From JBHENC01 sp046262295 (lineage in GTDB: Bacteria > Acidobacteriota > Blastocatellia > Pyrinomonadales > Pyrinomonadaceae), in contig JBHENC010000002.1 of NCBI GenBank assembly GCA_046262295.1, positions 434,001-498,000 on the forward strand: a stretch of DNA of 64,000 nt, read 5' to 3'. Below, piece after piece: positions 8,701 through 17,974 of this stretch. Both the position numbers and the translations under genes were made by a program. Positions within the stretch are counted from its first letter, which is position 1. Each line of letters starts with the position of its first letter. Below the pieces are notes generated by a model, which made no database searches, was not told the origin of the DNA, and worked only from the letters and a program-made list of their open reading frames with translations.

Positions 8701-10029
8701 TTAATCGGCAGCGGTGGCGCGCGGCGGTGTCGCTTCCGGCAGTGTGCCGTGATGATAAAGCGCGTAGACGCTCTCTTTGGCTTCCGGCGGAAAACAGACG
8801 CGATGCAGTTTGTAGCCGCGCATCAGTCCGCGTGCGACATCGCTGACTTCGCTGATCTCGCATATCGAAGGACGCGCGTAGCCGTCTTCGACATAAATGC
8901 GCGTCTTCGGTTCGGCGGCCTCCGGCGTGTAGTAAGCATAGTAAGGCACGTCGCCCGCGTGATCTTCGATAAAATAGTAGGCGGGATCGAAGCCCGCGCT
9001 TTCGACCGCCGCGCGTGCCGCCTGTAAAAAACCCGCGCGTTCGTCCTCCGGCATATCCAGATCAATCGCTTTGAAGAGACGCCGCCCGACAAACCTGCGG
9101 CTCAAATCACCCAGCACAGGATCGGCCGCGTGCTGCCACTGCTTGACGTGAAAGAGCACGTCCGAATCGTCCATCTCCAGATGCTCCGCGAGCGTCAGTT
9201 CTTCGCGGCGCAAGACCTTCTCGAAGGCCGTGCCGGGCGCACACCACACCTCTTCACCCGCCGCAACGAGTTCGACCGCGCGCCGCAAAACCGAGCGCAA
9301 CACGGCTTCGGCGGAACGCAACGTGCGATGAAAGTAGACCTGCCTGAACATATAGTAGCGCGCCTGCAAATACTCTTCGACGGCATAGAGTCCGCGCGCC
9401 GCGACGTAGATGCGGTCATTCTTTTCGTCTATCTGCAAGGCGTTGATGATCCACTCTAAATCGTAAATGCCGTACTTCGCGCCGGTCATCAGCGAATCGC
9501 GCAGAAGATAGTCCATACGGTCAACGTCGAGTTGCGACGAAACGAGTTGCGCGAGCGCCGAGGGCTGAAATCTTCCTTCGATGATATCCGCGACGCGGCG
9601 TGGCAGCTCCGGCGAGTAATCCTTCAACAGTTGCCCGATCTCCGTCTCTTCGCTCAACACGGCGCGCACCGTCCACGCTTCGTGATGAAACCCCAAGACT
9701 TTTTCCGTCACGTGCGAAAACGATCCGTGCCCGACATCGTGCAAGAGCGCCGCCGCCCTCGCCGCCGCCCGATCTTCTTCCGTAATCAAGTAGCTTTCAC
9801 TCAGACGGTCGAGCACGCGCGTCATCAAATGCAGCACGCCAAGCGAGTGCGCAAAACGCGAGTGCTCCGCGCCCTGATACGTGTAGAGCGCGAGTCCCAA
9901 CTGCTTGATGCGGCGCAGGCGTTGAAACTCCGGCGCGTCAATCAAGCGCACCATCAAATGCCCCTCGTCCGTATCCGTGCGCAGGCGAATGATATTGTGA
10001 ACCGGATCGCGGTAGATGCGTTCTGACAT
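8701..10029 (-). CDS. HD-domain phosphohydrolase, dGTPase-like
   Basis: The product is 442 aa, starting MSERIYRDPVHNIIRL, a start typical of the YdhJ/SAMHD1-like HD family that hydrolyses (deoxy)nucleoside triphosphates. The metal ligands are visible as EHSRFAHSLGV (H56, H61) and LLHDVGHGSFSH (H97-D98, H101, H106), with a further Asp in QLDVDRMDYLLRDS near residue 170. Length matches the family. It is transcribed divergently from the TonB-dependent receptor and separated from it by 577 bp. Substrate preference cannot be read from sequence. Confidence 0.92.
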   Translation of the reverse strand: MSERIYRDPVHNIIRLRTDTDEGHLMVRLIDAPEFQRLRRIKQLGLALYTYQGAEHSRFAHSLGVLHLMTRVLDRLSESYLITEEDRAAARAAALLHDVGHGSFSHVTEKVLGFHHEAWTVRAVLSEETEIGQLLKDYSPELPRRVADIIEGRFQPSALAQLVSSQLDVDRMDYLLRDSLMTGAKYGIYDLEWIINALQIDEKNDRIYVAARGLYAVEEYLQARYYMFRQVYFHRTLRSAEAVLRSVLRRAVELVAAGEEVWCAPGTAFEKVLRREELTLAEHLEMDDSDVLFHVKQWQHAADPVLGDLSRRFVGRRLFKAIDLDMPEDERAGFLQAARAAVESAGFDPAYYFIEDHAGDVPYYAYYTPEAAEPKTRIYVEDGYARPSICEISEVSDVARGLMRGYKLHRVCFPPEAKESVYALYHHGTLPEATPPRATAAD

Positions 10030-10606
10030 AGCGAAATTGAATCTCTTAATCAGTGTAGGTAATTCTTAAAGTATCGGCATTCGTTCACTACGTTCGCCTG
10101 CCTGTTATGCCTGTGCCTTGTGAGTTTATCACAGGGAAGGATCGCCAGCTTGCGTTGTCTATAACTACGCCTCCTTCGGCTACTCGCTGGCATAGCTACC
10201 TGAAAGATGCCTCCCTTAGCTAACTTTATCTAGCAATGGCAATAACAGATTTGTCCAAGAAATTATGGATAATCCGAGAAAATGGATATCCTTGATGCCG
10301 GGAAACCATGCCTTCGTCTTCGCAATACGAATGCTAAGTGGTTCGATAACAACAGGTTGCCTGTGATGGCCGGAATTTGAAGAAATGATGGCTCAGACTT
10401 TGCCTGAAGTGTTGTTGGTAATGTTACAGAATTGTTTACAAAGGGAATTAATCAACGTCTTTTAGCGACATATAGAGGTAGCACGGTATATGTTGCTTTC
10501 AATTGAGAGAATGCTGTGTCATTAGCGGAAATACCGGCGTGCCACATAAACAAACTGCGCGAGCTGCGCAGCTCACAACTTGCAAATTTCTTGGAGGTTC
10601 ATCTAA
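10030..10606. other. 577-bp divergent intergenic region
   Basis: Lies between the divergent HD gene and the receptor gene. It is more AT-rich than its surroundings from about 10220 on. No open frame with a Shine-Dalgarno was found, and no tRNA-like fold. It must contain promoters for both genes but none matches the consensus well. A 14-bp perfect palindrome sits near the receptor end, and GGAGG at 10593-10597 is the receptor ribosome site. Confidence 0.6.
10561..10574. promoter_or_regulatory. Perfect palindrome upstream of TonB receptor
   Basis: GAGCTGCGCAGCTC is its own reverse complement. It lies 33 bp before the receptor start codon and 19 bp before the Shine-Dalgarno. A dimeric repressor site or a short mRNA hairpin would both fit. 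Evidence is symmetry and position only. Confidence 0.4.
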
Positions 10607-13600
10607 ATGCATAGAAAGATAGGCTTAATTTTGGCTGTGGTAGTGCTGGTTGCAGGCTTTGCGACCGCCGCCCTCGGCCAAGTGACAGCCGGAGCGGTGA
10701 CGGGCACAGTGCTCGACCAGAATGGTGCTGTGGTGCAAAATGCCACCGTTACTTTGCGTAGTGAGACGACGGGACAAGTCCTTACTGCACAATCCACAGA
10801 CTCCGGTTCCTACAATTTTCCGAATGTTCCCGCTGGCAGCTACAACCTCTCCGTAGAGAGTTCCGGCTTTCAGCCCGCGACCCAGACTTTATCGGTCTCG
10901 CTAAACCAGACGACCACCGTGAATGCGACGCTGCAAACGGCTGGCATTTCCGGGGCGACGGTTGACGTCACGGCGGCGAGCGAAGCCTTAGTACAGTCTG
11001 ACACTTCCCAACTGGGCAAGAGCTTTCAGACGCAGCAGGTCGAGAATCTGCCGATTTTCGGCAATCAGAATGCGCTGGCGTTGCTTTCACCCAATGTCGT
11101 TCAGCAGTCGGCAGGCACGGCCGGATCAGGCGGTTCGGTCGGCGGCACGCGCCCGCGCTCCAACGTCTTTACGGTTGATGGCGTTGATAACAACGATCCG
11201 AGTGTGACCGGCCCGGCCACCAGCGTGATTCAGGATGCGGTCGGCGAATTTACGCTGCTGACAAACAACTTTAACGCCGAGTTCGGACAGGGCGGTGGCG
11301 GTCAATTCGTGACCATCACCAAATCCGGCACTAACGAGTTTCACGGTTCCGGTTTTCTTTACACGCAGAATCAAGTGTTGAATGCGGCCTCTACGGGTGA
11401 AGAGCGATTGTTGAATACACCCGTTGCCCAGGGCGGCTTCACCGAGAAGCCGCGCTTTAGAGACACTCGCTACGGCGGAACGGTCGGCGGCCCCATTTTC
11501 AAGAATAAGCTGTTCTTCTTCGGCGCGTTTCAGCGCGAACCGATTAGCCAGGCGGGAACCAGCACGACTTTTATTGCGCCGACGGCTGCCGGTATCGCAC
11601 AGATTGCCGGAATCCCCGGCGCCAGTTCTTTCGTCGTTGATTTGTTACGCAACAATTTGACGCTGGCTTCTAACGCTACTATTTTTAGCGGAATCACGAG
11701 AACTGCAAGCGGCACGATTCGCGTTCCTTCAGTGCTCGGCGTTAACGGGGTTCCGTTTGGCGAAGTTTCCGTTACTACGCCGACGGCTTCCGACGACAAT
11801 CAATTCCAGATTAACATTGACCAATTGCGGGGCACGAAAGATCAGTTCCGCTACCGCTTCAGCTTTGATCGTTTTAGCGGAATACAGGCTGGCAACGGCA
11901 ATACGACTTTCAATAACTTGAACACTTTTAACTCGCGTCTGTTCTCCGCAACATACGTGCGCACGTTCAGCTCGAATCTGGTCAACGAACTTCGTTTATC
12001 CTACAGGCGAACGATCAACGACTTTCCGTTGCAGAATTCAGCTCTCTCAAATTTCCCGAACATTACGGTCGGCCAGCTTAATTTGACGCTCGGGCCGAAT
12101 GAAAACTTGCCGCAGGGCGGGTTCGACAACAACTATCAGGTTTTCGATACGGTCACGGTCATTCGCGGCAGAAACAACTTCAAGTTCGGCGGTGAATACC
12201 GCAACCTGATCTTTACGAGCTTCTTCCTGCCGCGAGGCCGGGGCGATTACTCGTATGCCGACTTCAACGAACTGATTCAAGATCAAGCGCCGAGCAATGT
12301 TGCTTTGCGCGGTGTCGGCAGCGGCGGCTTTACCGGCAACCAGAGAAGGTATTATGCGTTTGCGCAAGATGACTACAAGGTGTCGCCTAGTCTGACGCTT
12401 AACCTCGGCGTTCGTTACGAATATGTCGGCCTGCCGCGCGACGCGCGAACGCAAGCCCTCAACTCGATCTCGAGTGTCCCGGGATTGTTCAACTTCGGCG
12501 TGCCGCAAGTGGATAAGAACAACTTCGCCCCGCGCGTCGGCTTTGCTTATTCGCCGAACTTCGAGACCGGTCTCCTGCATCGCCTTTTCGGTTCACGTGG
12601 CCAGAGTGCGATTCGCGCCAACTTCAGCGAAACCTTTAGCGAAGTTTTCCAGAACCTCGTGTTGCTCCAACTGCCACCGCAATTTCAACAAGAGTTGGGT
12701 GTGGCGACAGCAAATTCCGCCTTCGGATTGAACTTGAATCAAAACTTCCTGCGGCAGGGCGGCATTCCGCCAAGAGCGATTCCGCCCCGAACGGTGGCGG
12801 CTGCACGTGCCGGTACGTCAAGCCTTATTGAAGACCAGCGCCTGGGCGAGACCTATTCCTTTGCGCTCAGTTTTCAACGTGAATTAACATCCACGACTGC
12901 CGTCGAGTTTCGCTATTTGGGTACGCGCAGCCGCCACTTGCCCGTGCAGGCGCGTCTTAATCAACCAATTGTTCCGACTGATCTGTTGACGATCCCGACG
13001 TTCATCGGCGCGACGCCGTCACCCGCACAGTTGGCCGGATTGAGAACACTCGGCAGCCGTTTGAGTGACCCGCGCGTGTTCGCTTCGCCGGGAGACGCCG
13101 CCGGTATCGGCGGGTTCGTCACCGCTTTCGAGCCTGAAGGTAGCTCCAATTACGATTCGGGTTCGGTGAGCGTTACACGCCGTCTTAGCCGGGGTCTTGC
13201 GCTCACGTCGGCCTATACCTTCAGCAAGACGATTGACAACTCGACCAACGAGTTGTTCACCAGCCGCGTCAACCCGCGCCGTCCAGAGGATGCGCGGAAT
13301 TTAAGGAATGAGAGAGGACTTTCGGCGCTTGATATTCCGCACCGCTTCGTCATCTCTGCCAACTACGAAGTGCCGTTCTTCAACAAGAGCGACAACAGCT
13401 TTGTGAGAACCGTGCTCGGCGGCTTTATCTTCGCGCCCATTTTCCAGGCGCAGTCCGGCCAGCCGTTCACGCCGAATAACAACGCGGACGCTAACCTGAC
13501 GTTTGATTCTGCCGGTGACCGCACCATCCTGAACTTGAGCGGCACACCGGGAACAGGTAGCCGAGTGGTCGGCATTGACCGGAGTGGCAACGTCGTTCTC

Positions 13601-14020
13601 GATGCGCGTGGCAATCCGGCAGCCTTCACCTTCGGAAACTTGTTTGGCGGGCGTTTGGATAACATCGTTGCGTATCAAGCGGTTAATCCCAACGCGCAGT
13701 TTATTCAGACAGGCTTCTTCGCCCGTAGCACTTCGGGTCGCAACAACATCCGCTCAAACGGGTTCAACCGCACGGACATCACTGTGCTGAAGAACTTCAG
13801 CTTCGGCGGCGACAATAACTACCGCATCCAATTTGGCGCAGAGGTCTTTAACCTACTCAACCAGAGAATCCGCACTATTGGTGGTGCGCCTAATGGTGGT
13901 ACTGGTGTCGGCGCAACTACGTCAGCCTTCGCCAACGTGGACAGCGCATTCTTTAACGATTACAGCGTCGGCAATTTCGCTGGCCGCACGATTCAGCTGC
14001 GCGCCAAGTTTCTCTTCTAA
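10607..14020 (+). CDS. TonB-dependent receptor, Oar-like, with carboxypeptidase-regulatory domain
   Basis: The product is 1137 aa with a signal peptide (MHRKIGLILAVVVLVAGFA, cut near ALGQ). Residues about 26-105 form a CarboxypepD_reg/CNA-B-like beta-sandwich (GAVTGTVLDQNGAVVQNATV). A plug domain follows (about 130-250, with GGTRPRSNVFTVDGVDNNDP). The remainder is a large beta-barrel whose final strand ends in Phe (TIQLRAKFLF), the outer-membrane insertion signal. Such proteins are abundant in acidobacteria and are thought to take up oligosaccharides or peptides; no cognate SusD or hydrolase lies beside it. GGAGG 9 nt before the ATG is a strong ribosome site. Two terminators follow. Confidence 0.95.
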   Translation: MHRKIGLILAVVVLVAGFATAALGQVTAGAVTGTVLDQNGAVVQNATVTLRSETTGQVLTAQSTDSGSYNFPNVPAGSYNLSVESSGFQPATQTLSVSLNQTTTVNATLQTAGISGATVDVTAASEALVQSDTSQLGKSFQTQQVENLPIFGNQNALALLSPNVVQQSAGTAGSGGSVGGTRPRSNVFTVDGVDNNDPSVTGPATSVIQDAVGEFTLLTNNFNAEFGQGGGGQFVTITKSGTNEFHGSGFLYTQNQVLNAASTGEERLLNTPVAQGGFTEKPRFRDTRYGGTVGGPIFKNKLFFFGAFQREPISQAGTSTTFIAPTAAGIAQIAGIPGASSFVVDLLRNNLTLASNATIFSGITRTASGTIRVPSVLGVNGVPFGEVSVTTPTASDDNQFQINIDQLRGTKDQFRYRFSFDRFSGIQAGNGNTTFNNLNTFNSRLFSATYVRTFSSNLVNELRLSYRRTINDFPLQNSALSNFPNITVGQLNLTLGPNENLPQGGFDNNYQVFDTVTVIRGRNNFKFGGEYRNLIFTSFFLPRGRGDYSYADFNELIQDQAPSNVALRGVGSGGFTGNQRRYYAFAQDDYKVSPSLTLNLGVRYEYVGLPRDARTQALNSISSVPGLFNFGVPQVDKNNFAPRVGFAYSPNFETGLLHRLFGSRGQSAIRANFSETFSEVFQNLVLLQLPPQFQQELGVATANSAFGLNLNQNFLRQGGIPPRAIPPRTVAAARAGTSSLIEDQRLGETYSFALSFQRELTSTTAVEFRYLGTRSRHLPVQARLNQPIVPTDLLTIPTFIGATPSPAQLAGLRTLGSRLSDPRVFASPGDAAGIGGFVTAFEPEGSSNYDSGSVSVTRRLSRGLALTSAYTFSKTIDNSTNELFTSRVNPRRPEDARNLRNERGLSALDIPHRFVISANYEVPFFNKSDNSFVRTVLGGFIFAPIFQAQSGQPFTPNNNADANLTFDSAGDRTILNLSGTPGTGSRVVGIDRSGNVVLDARGNPAAFTFGNLFGGRLDNIVAYQAVNPNAQFIQTGFFARSTSGRNNIRSNGFNRTDITVLKNFSFGGDNNYRIQFGAEVFNLLNQRIRTIGGAPNGGTGVGATTSAFANVDSAFFNDYSVGNFAGRTIQLRAKFLF

Positions 14021-14047
14021 CTAAAAGGTCTTTAGGCCTTTGTTATC

Positions 14048-14077
14048 GGGGAGTCCATAATGGACTCCCCGTTTTTT
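14048..14077 (+). terminator. Intrinsic terminator of the TonB receptor gene
   Basis: GGGGAGTCCA-TAA-TGGACTCCCC forms a 10-bp GC-rich stem with a 3-nt loop, followed by GTTTTTTG. It lies 27 nt after the receptor stop codon. Confidence 0.93.
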
Positions 14078-14105
14078 GCAATCTTGAAAGACTGCTTTAT
14101 CCGAC

Positions 14106-14149
14106 AAGGAAAGAAGGCCGCCATCAATTGATGGCGGCCTTCTTTCCTT
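14106..14149. terminator. Bidirectional terminator, 44-nt perfect palindrome
   Basis: The segment is exactly self-complementary, from AAGGAAAGAAGGCCGCCATC across a central AATT to its mirror. The GC-rich core is flanked by A-rich/T-rich arms, so it can end transcription from the receptor on the left and from ribA on the right. It lies 20 bp after the ribA stop. Confidence 0.85.
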
Positions 14150-14169
14150 TATCAGAATATTTGTCCGTT

Positions 14170-14820
14170 TCATCTCAGCGAATCAAGTAAGTGTCCCATC
14201 TTTTCTTTCTTCGTACTCATATAGCGACGCGCGGCCTCTTGCGGTTCGACTTCGATTGAGACGCGCTCGTTGATGTGAAGCCCGGCTTCCTCGAGGGCTT
14301 GGAGTTTGAGCGGGTTGTTGGAGAGCACGCGCACCTGACACAATCCCATATCGAAAAGGATTTCGGCACACTGGCGGTATTCGCGCAGATCAACGGCGAG
14401 GCCGAGTTGTTCGTTGGCTTCCACCGTATCCGCACCCTCGTCCTGTAAGGCGTAGGCGCGAATCTTGTTGATGATGCCGATGCCGCGCCCCTCCTGCTGC
14501 TGATAGACGATAGCCCCGCGCCCTTCCGCTTCGATCATCTCCATCGCGCGATGCAACTGACGCCCGCAATCGCACTTGATCGAGCCGAACACATCGCCCG
14601 TCAAACACTGCGAGTGGATACGCACGAGCGTCGGAATCTCCGGGCGCAGCTCACCTTTGAACAACACGACAAATTCTTCGTTGCTCTCGATCGAACGATA
14701 TCCCGCGATCTGAAATTCGCCGACCTCCGTCGGTAATTTCGCCGTTGCGATACGCTTTACGGAAAGCTCGCGCGGCATCTCCCCGCAAGCGTGAACTCCT
14801 GTGTCATCCTCTTTTTTCAA
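14170..14820 (-). CDS. ribA: GTP cyclohydrolase II
   Basis: The product is 216 aa. It converts GTP to 2,5-diamino-6-ribosylamino-pyrimidinone phosphate, formate and pyrophosphate, the first step of riboflavin synthesis. Zinc ligands C72, C83 and C85 appear in CLTGDVFGSIKCDCG, followed by the GTP-binding QQQEGRGIGIINKIRAY (about 107-123) and the conserved NNPLK loop near 170. It is a stand-alone RibA, not fused to RibB, and no other rib gene is near. The start is TTG 14820: AAGGAG sits 8 nt upstream and no ATG or GTG fits as well. No FMN riboswitch fold was recognised in its leader. Confidence 0.95.
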   Translation of the reverse strand: MKKEDDTGVHACGEMPRELSVKRIATAKLPTEVGEFQIAGYRSIESNEEFVVLFKGELRPEIPTLVRIHSQCLTGDVFGSIKCDCGRQLHRAMEMIEAEGRGAIVYQQQEGRGIGIINKIRAYALQDEGADTVEANEQLGLAVDLREYRQCAEILFDMGLCQVRVLSNNPLKLQALEEAGLHINERVSIEVEPQEAARRYMSTKKEKMGHLLDSLR

Positions 14821-15125
14821 ACTGATTACTCCTTAATCCGCTCCGATTCTCCTCTCAGCCAGCTTTTGCGCGCAACCATTTAGTAAAGCCGCAAGCGAGA
14901 ATACGAAACGATTATAGGAGGCCAGAGGTGCGCACGACAAGCAGCCTTGCCTGAATCGTCGAACGCGCGTCGCGCGTCGTCAGTCTTTTCGTAAATTATC
15001 AATATGCGCGTTGCCGCCGCCGCCGCCCGCGCGTTAAAATGACGAAGCGGGACGCGCCGACCGTAAGCACATGAAAAACGCCCGCCGCTTTATCTTTTAG
15101 CATTACCTTACTCTTTTGATTACAA
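14821..15125. other. 305-bp divergent intergenic region, ribA / FHA-GGDEF
   Basis: It holds the ribA ribosome site (reverse AAGGAG) and must hold both divergent promoters. The only visible symmetry is ACGCGCGTCGCGCGT near 14961-14976. A GC-rich GCCGCC run lies near 15014-15028. No further gene or RNA was recognised. Confidence 0.5.
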
Positions 15126-16094
15126 ATGGTAAGTGACCGCTCGAACAAAGATTTCCCGCAGCCTTTTCAGGGCGCGCGCGAACGCCGCCCGGCGCTCGTT
15201 TTTCTGCAAGGCGAACTGCTCGCCGTGCCGATCCCGCTCGAACGCGACGAAGTGATTCTGGGACGCGCGCTCGAAGCCGATGTGCGCGTCAACGATGTTC
15301 GCGCCTCGCGCCTTCACGCGCGCGTCACCACAGGGCGTGATCCCGCGACAAATGAAATAACGTGTCGCGTCACCGATCTAGGCTCGACCAACGGCACGTA
15401 TCTGAACGGCCAACCCGTCACGGACGCGCCCCTTCACGACGGCGATAAACTCACCGTCGGCGAACACCTCCTGCGCTTCGAGATGCTGGATGAAATTGAC
15501 AGAGAGTTTCACCGCCAGATTCAACGCCTGATTGCGCATGACGAACTAACCGGACTCCTGACAAGTAAATCCTTCTTCTCCGAACTCCGGCGCGAAGCGG
15601 CGCGTGCCGAAGTCGAAGCGCACCCTTTCTGCGTGTTGATGATGGACTTGGATCACTTCAAAAAAGTCAATGACACCTACGGCCATATGGTCGGCAGTTT
15701 GACGCTCGAACGGATCGGCGCGGTCATCACACGCGCTCTGCGTACCGGCGACGTCGCGGCGCGCTTCGGCGGCGAAGAGTTTGCCGCCTTTCTCCTTGAT
15801 GCGGATTCCGCGCAAGCGTTAGTCGCCGCCGAGCGTGTGCGCGTCGCCGTCGAAGAGTACGCTTTCCCCGCCGCAAGTCGGCGCGACGCCGGTGATGTTG
15901 CAGCAGGCGAAGGGCGCACGCACCATATTACGATCAGCATCGGCGTCGCAGAATTTCCGCGCGACGCGCGCGATCCGATTGAGCTTGTGGAGTTGGCGGA
16001 CTCTGCGCTGTACAGCGCCAAACGCGACGGGCGCAATCGCGTCTGCGTTTATCAAGCGTCTTCCGGCAACGCCGACCGCACGGACGCTTCCTGA
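15126..16094 (+). CDS. FHA-domain diguanylate cyclase
   Basis: The product is 322 aa and soluble. An FHA phosphothreonine-binding domain spans about 30-118, with the hallmark GR (46-47), SRLHA (61-65) and LGSTNGTYLNG (85-95). A GGDEF domain spans about 135-310 with active-site GGEEF at 215-219. The product-inhibition I-site RTGD (206-209) lies five residues before it, so c-di-GMP feedback is expected. FHA as input suggests activation by a Ser/Thr-kinase-phosphorylated partner. It precedes the pil cluster by 394 bp and may tie c-di-GMP to pilus function. No kinase gene is in the window. Confidence 0.93.
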   Translation: MVSDRSNKDFPQPFQGARERRPALVFLQGELLAVPIPLERDEVILGRALEADVRVNDVRASRLHARVTTGRDPATNEITCRVTDLGSTNGTYLNGQPVTDAPLHDGDKLTVGEHLLRFEMLDEIDREFHRQIQRLIAHDELTGLLTSKSFFSELRREAARAEVEAHPFCVLMMDLDHFKKVNDTYGHMVGSLTLERIGAVITRALRTGDVAARFGGEEFAAFLLDADSAQALVAAERVRVAVEEYAFPAASRRDAGDVAAGEGRTHHITISIGVAEFPRDARDPIELVELADSALYSAKRDGRNRVCVYQASSGNADRTDAS

Positions 16095-16488
16095 ATTGTC
16101 GTCGCGCCGCAAAGTCAAAATATTGTTACTATGCAAGACAGTTTTATTCGCTCGCAACTTATTTGCCGCAACTCTTTTCGTCCGAACACAATTTAACTTC
16201 CTTATCGCACTTTCAAGTTAAAGGCCGCTTTCAGAGAAGGCGGCCTTTTCCGCTTTCCGGCGATCAATTCTCGATTCGTATTCTCCGGCAAGTGTCTGTT
16301 AGATTTCGCAACCGTCGCGCAGGCTGCGCGTGTAAGAACTGTCCCGATGCGTGTTCTTGAGAATTGAACGCATCGCGCGTGGCGGTTGCGCCGCTTCGAT
16401 AGTCGCGTTATCCTTTTCATGTTTGATTGAAGTTGCTTCAAACTCTTCGCCGAATTAATCGCCGATCTACCTAGAGATACGAGTCAAC
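16095..16488. other. 394-bp intergenic region before pilN
   Basis: Contains the terminator at 16219-16250 and a second imperfect hairpin near 16345-16376 (CGATGCGTGTTC against GAACGCATCG). The promoter of the pil operon should lie after 16250, but no consensus pair is convincing. No open frame with a ribosome site was seen. Confidence 0.5.
16219..16250 (+). terminator. Intrinsic terminator after FHA-GGDEF gene
   Basis: AAAGGCCGC (16220-16228) pairs with GCGGCCTTT (16240-16248) around an 11-nt loop and is followed by T-rich sequence. It isolates the cyclase transcript from the pil operon. Confidence 0.8.
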
Positions 16489-17157
16489 GTGAGCGCCAAA
16501 CTTAACCTTGCCAGCCAGCCGTTTCGCAACCGCTCGCTACCCTGGACGATTGCCGTCGGGATCACGTGCATCTCTTTAATCGCGCTTTTCTTTATCATCA
16601 GCAAAAGCAATGATACGAACGCGCAGGCGGATGCCGTCGAGCGCGACAATCAAAAACTGAATGGAGAGGCGAACACACTTCAGGCGCAGGCCAGCGAGGT
16701 TAAGGAAGCGTTATCGCCCGAACAACTGCGTGCGCTGCAAGATGCGCAGGCGCTGATTGACCGCAAGCGTTTCTCTTGGTCGCGCCTCTTCGCAGACCTT
16801 GAGGCCGTGTTGCCCGCCGCCGTGCGCGTCACGCGCATCAACGTGCGCGATGTCGTCACGCTGCGGGGCGCGCAGTCTTATGCGGAATTAGACCTTGCCG
16901 TTGTCGGCAAAAACACGGACGACGTGACGCGCATGATTACGGAGATGGATCGCTCCGGCGTCTTTCAGGCAGAGCCGCTTTCGCAGAATCCCGTCAAAGA
17001 AAAAAATCAAAGCGGCACGGAGTGGACTTTGAAAATCTTCTACCGGCCGCGAACCGGCGCGCTCACTCCTTCGCGCAACGATGAAACCGCTGCCGTAAAT
17101 AACACTTCAGCCACGCGCGGCATCTTTAACCGGGAGCGCGGGAGTTTTAATCAATGA
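16489..17157 (+). CDS. pilN: PilN-like type IV pilus assembly protein
   Basis: The product is 222 aa with a GTG start. The N-terminus KLNLASQPFRNR resembles the PilN motif that docks into PilM, followed by one transmembrane helix (about 20-38). Then comes a coiled coil (about 45-80) and a periplasmic ferredoxin-like fold (about 95-185). PilN with PilO forms the inner-membrane alignment platform of the pilus machine. The gene overlaps pilO by 4 bp (ATGA). PilM, its usual cytoplasmic partner, is not directly upstream. Confidence 0.87.
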   Translation: MSAKLNLASQPFRNRSLPWTIAVGITCISLIALFFIISKSNDTNAQADAVERDNQKLNGEANTLQAQASEVKEALSPEQLRALQDAQALIDRKRFSWSRLFADLEAVLPAAVRVTRINVRDVVTLRGAQSYAELDLAVVGKNTDDVTRMITEMDRSGVFQAEPLSQNPVKEKNQSGTEWTLKIFYRPRTGALTPSRNDETAAVNNTSATRGIFNRERGSFNQ

Positions 17158-17954
17158 GCGAACCGACGCCGGATAAGAACGCTTCGTCTGCCCGCACAAA
17201 CTTGCGGGCGCGCGTTGACACGTTGCGCGGCTCTCGCCCGCAAAGCTATCTCGGCACGGCTGAAATCGCCGCGCTTGCCGCCAGCTTCCTAATGCTGCTG
17301 GCCGTCGCCTTCGCTTATTTCTATTCGCTCACTCCGGCACGCACGCGCCTCGAAGAGTTGCAGCGCAAACGCACGCAGTTGCAGGTGCGGCTACGCGATG
17401 CACAGGACGGCGTTAAGCTCAATACCAATACGCAGGCGAGTGTCGTAGAGATTGGCGAAAGCTTGCAGAACTTCGAGAACCATTATCTGGCGCAACGCAT
17501 ACAGGGGCGCACGAGTCTGATAGACCAACTCAACGCTCTTGTCCGCCGCAACAACGTGCGCGTCAGCACGGGCGTCTCCTTTACGCCGCTTGAGGCGCTC
17601 GCCCTTAATAGCCAGACGAGAACGGGCACGACTGTCACTTCTAAGCCCGGCGTTAAAGGACAAACGAGTTTTCCCGGCACGGGCGTCAGCCTGACGGTCG
17701 AAGGGCAGTACGCGAACCTGCGGCATCTGGTGCGCGACATCGAAGCGAGCAATCAATTTATCGTTATCAACGCCGTCGAGCTACAAGGCATCACAGATGC
17801 AGCGGCATCGCGCGTCGCGTTAACGCCCGGCGCAGGCGCTCCCGGAGCGCCTGCGCCATCTGTGGCGGCCACACGCACCGCGCTCGTCAGTTTGCGATTG
17901 GACTTAGCCGCTTATTTCCGGCGCGACGCCGTCACTTCAATTCAAGTACGCTAG
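17154..17954 (+). CDS. pilO: PilO-like type IV pilus assembly protein
   Basis: The product is 266 aa. A cytoplasmic tail of about 35 residues is followed by one transmembrane helix (about 38-60), a coiled coil (RTRLEELQRKRTQLQVRLRDA) and a periplasmic domain with the VEGQYANLRHLVRDIE strand-helix typical of PilO/GspM. It would pair with PilN in the alignment subcomplex. Translational coupling to pilN by ATGA overlap supports a stoichiometric pair. The C-terminus has a Pro/Ala-rich insert before the last strand. Confidence 0.87.
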   Translation: MSEPTPDKNASSARTNLRARVDTLRGSRPQSYLGTAEIAALAASFLMLLAVAFAYFYSLTPARTRLEELQRKRTQLQVRLRDAQDGVKLNTNTQASVVEIGESLQNFENHYLAQRIQGRTSLIDQLNALVRRNNVRVSTGVSFTPLEALALNSQTRTGTTVTSKPGVKGQTSFPGTGVSLTVEGQYANLRHLVRDIEASNQFIVINAVELQGITDAAASRVALTPGAGAPGAPAPSVAATRTALVSLRLDLAAYFRRDAVTSIQVR

Positions 17955-17974
17955 AGATAGTTTGTTTTTCGCTC

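Noticed and set aside
10030..10606. Small gene near 10264 reading MDNPRKW
   Set aside because: About 33 codons, no ribosome site and no conserved character.
14821..15125. FMN riboswitch upstream of ribA
   Set aside because: The expected conserved RFN segments are not visible in the leader.
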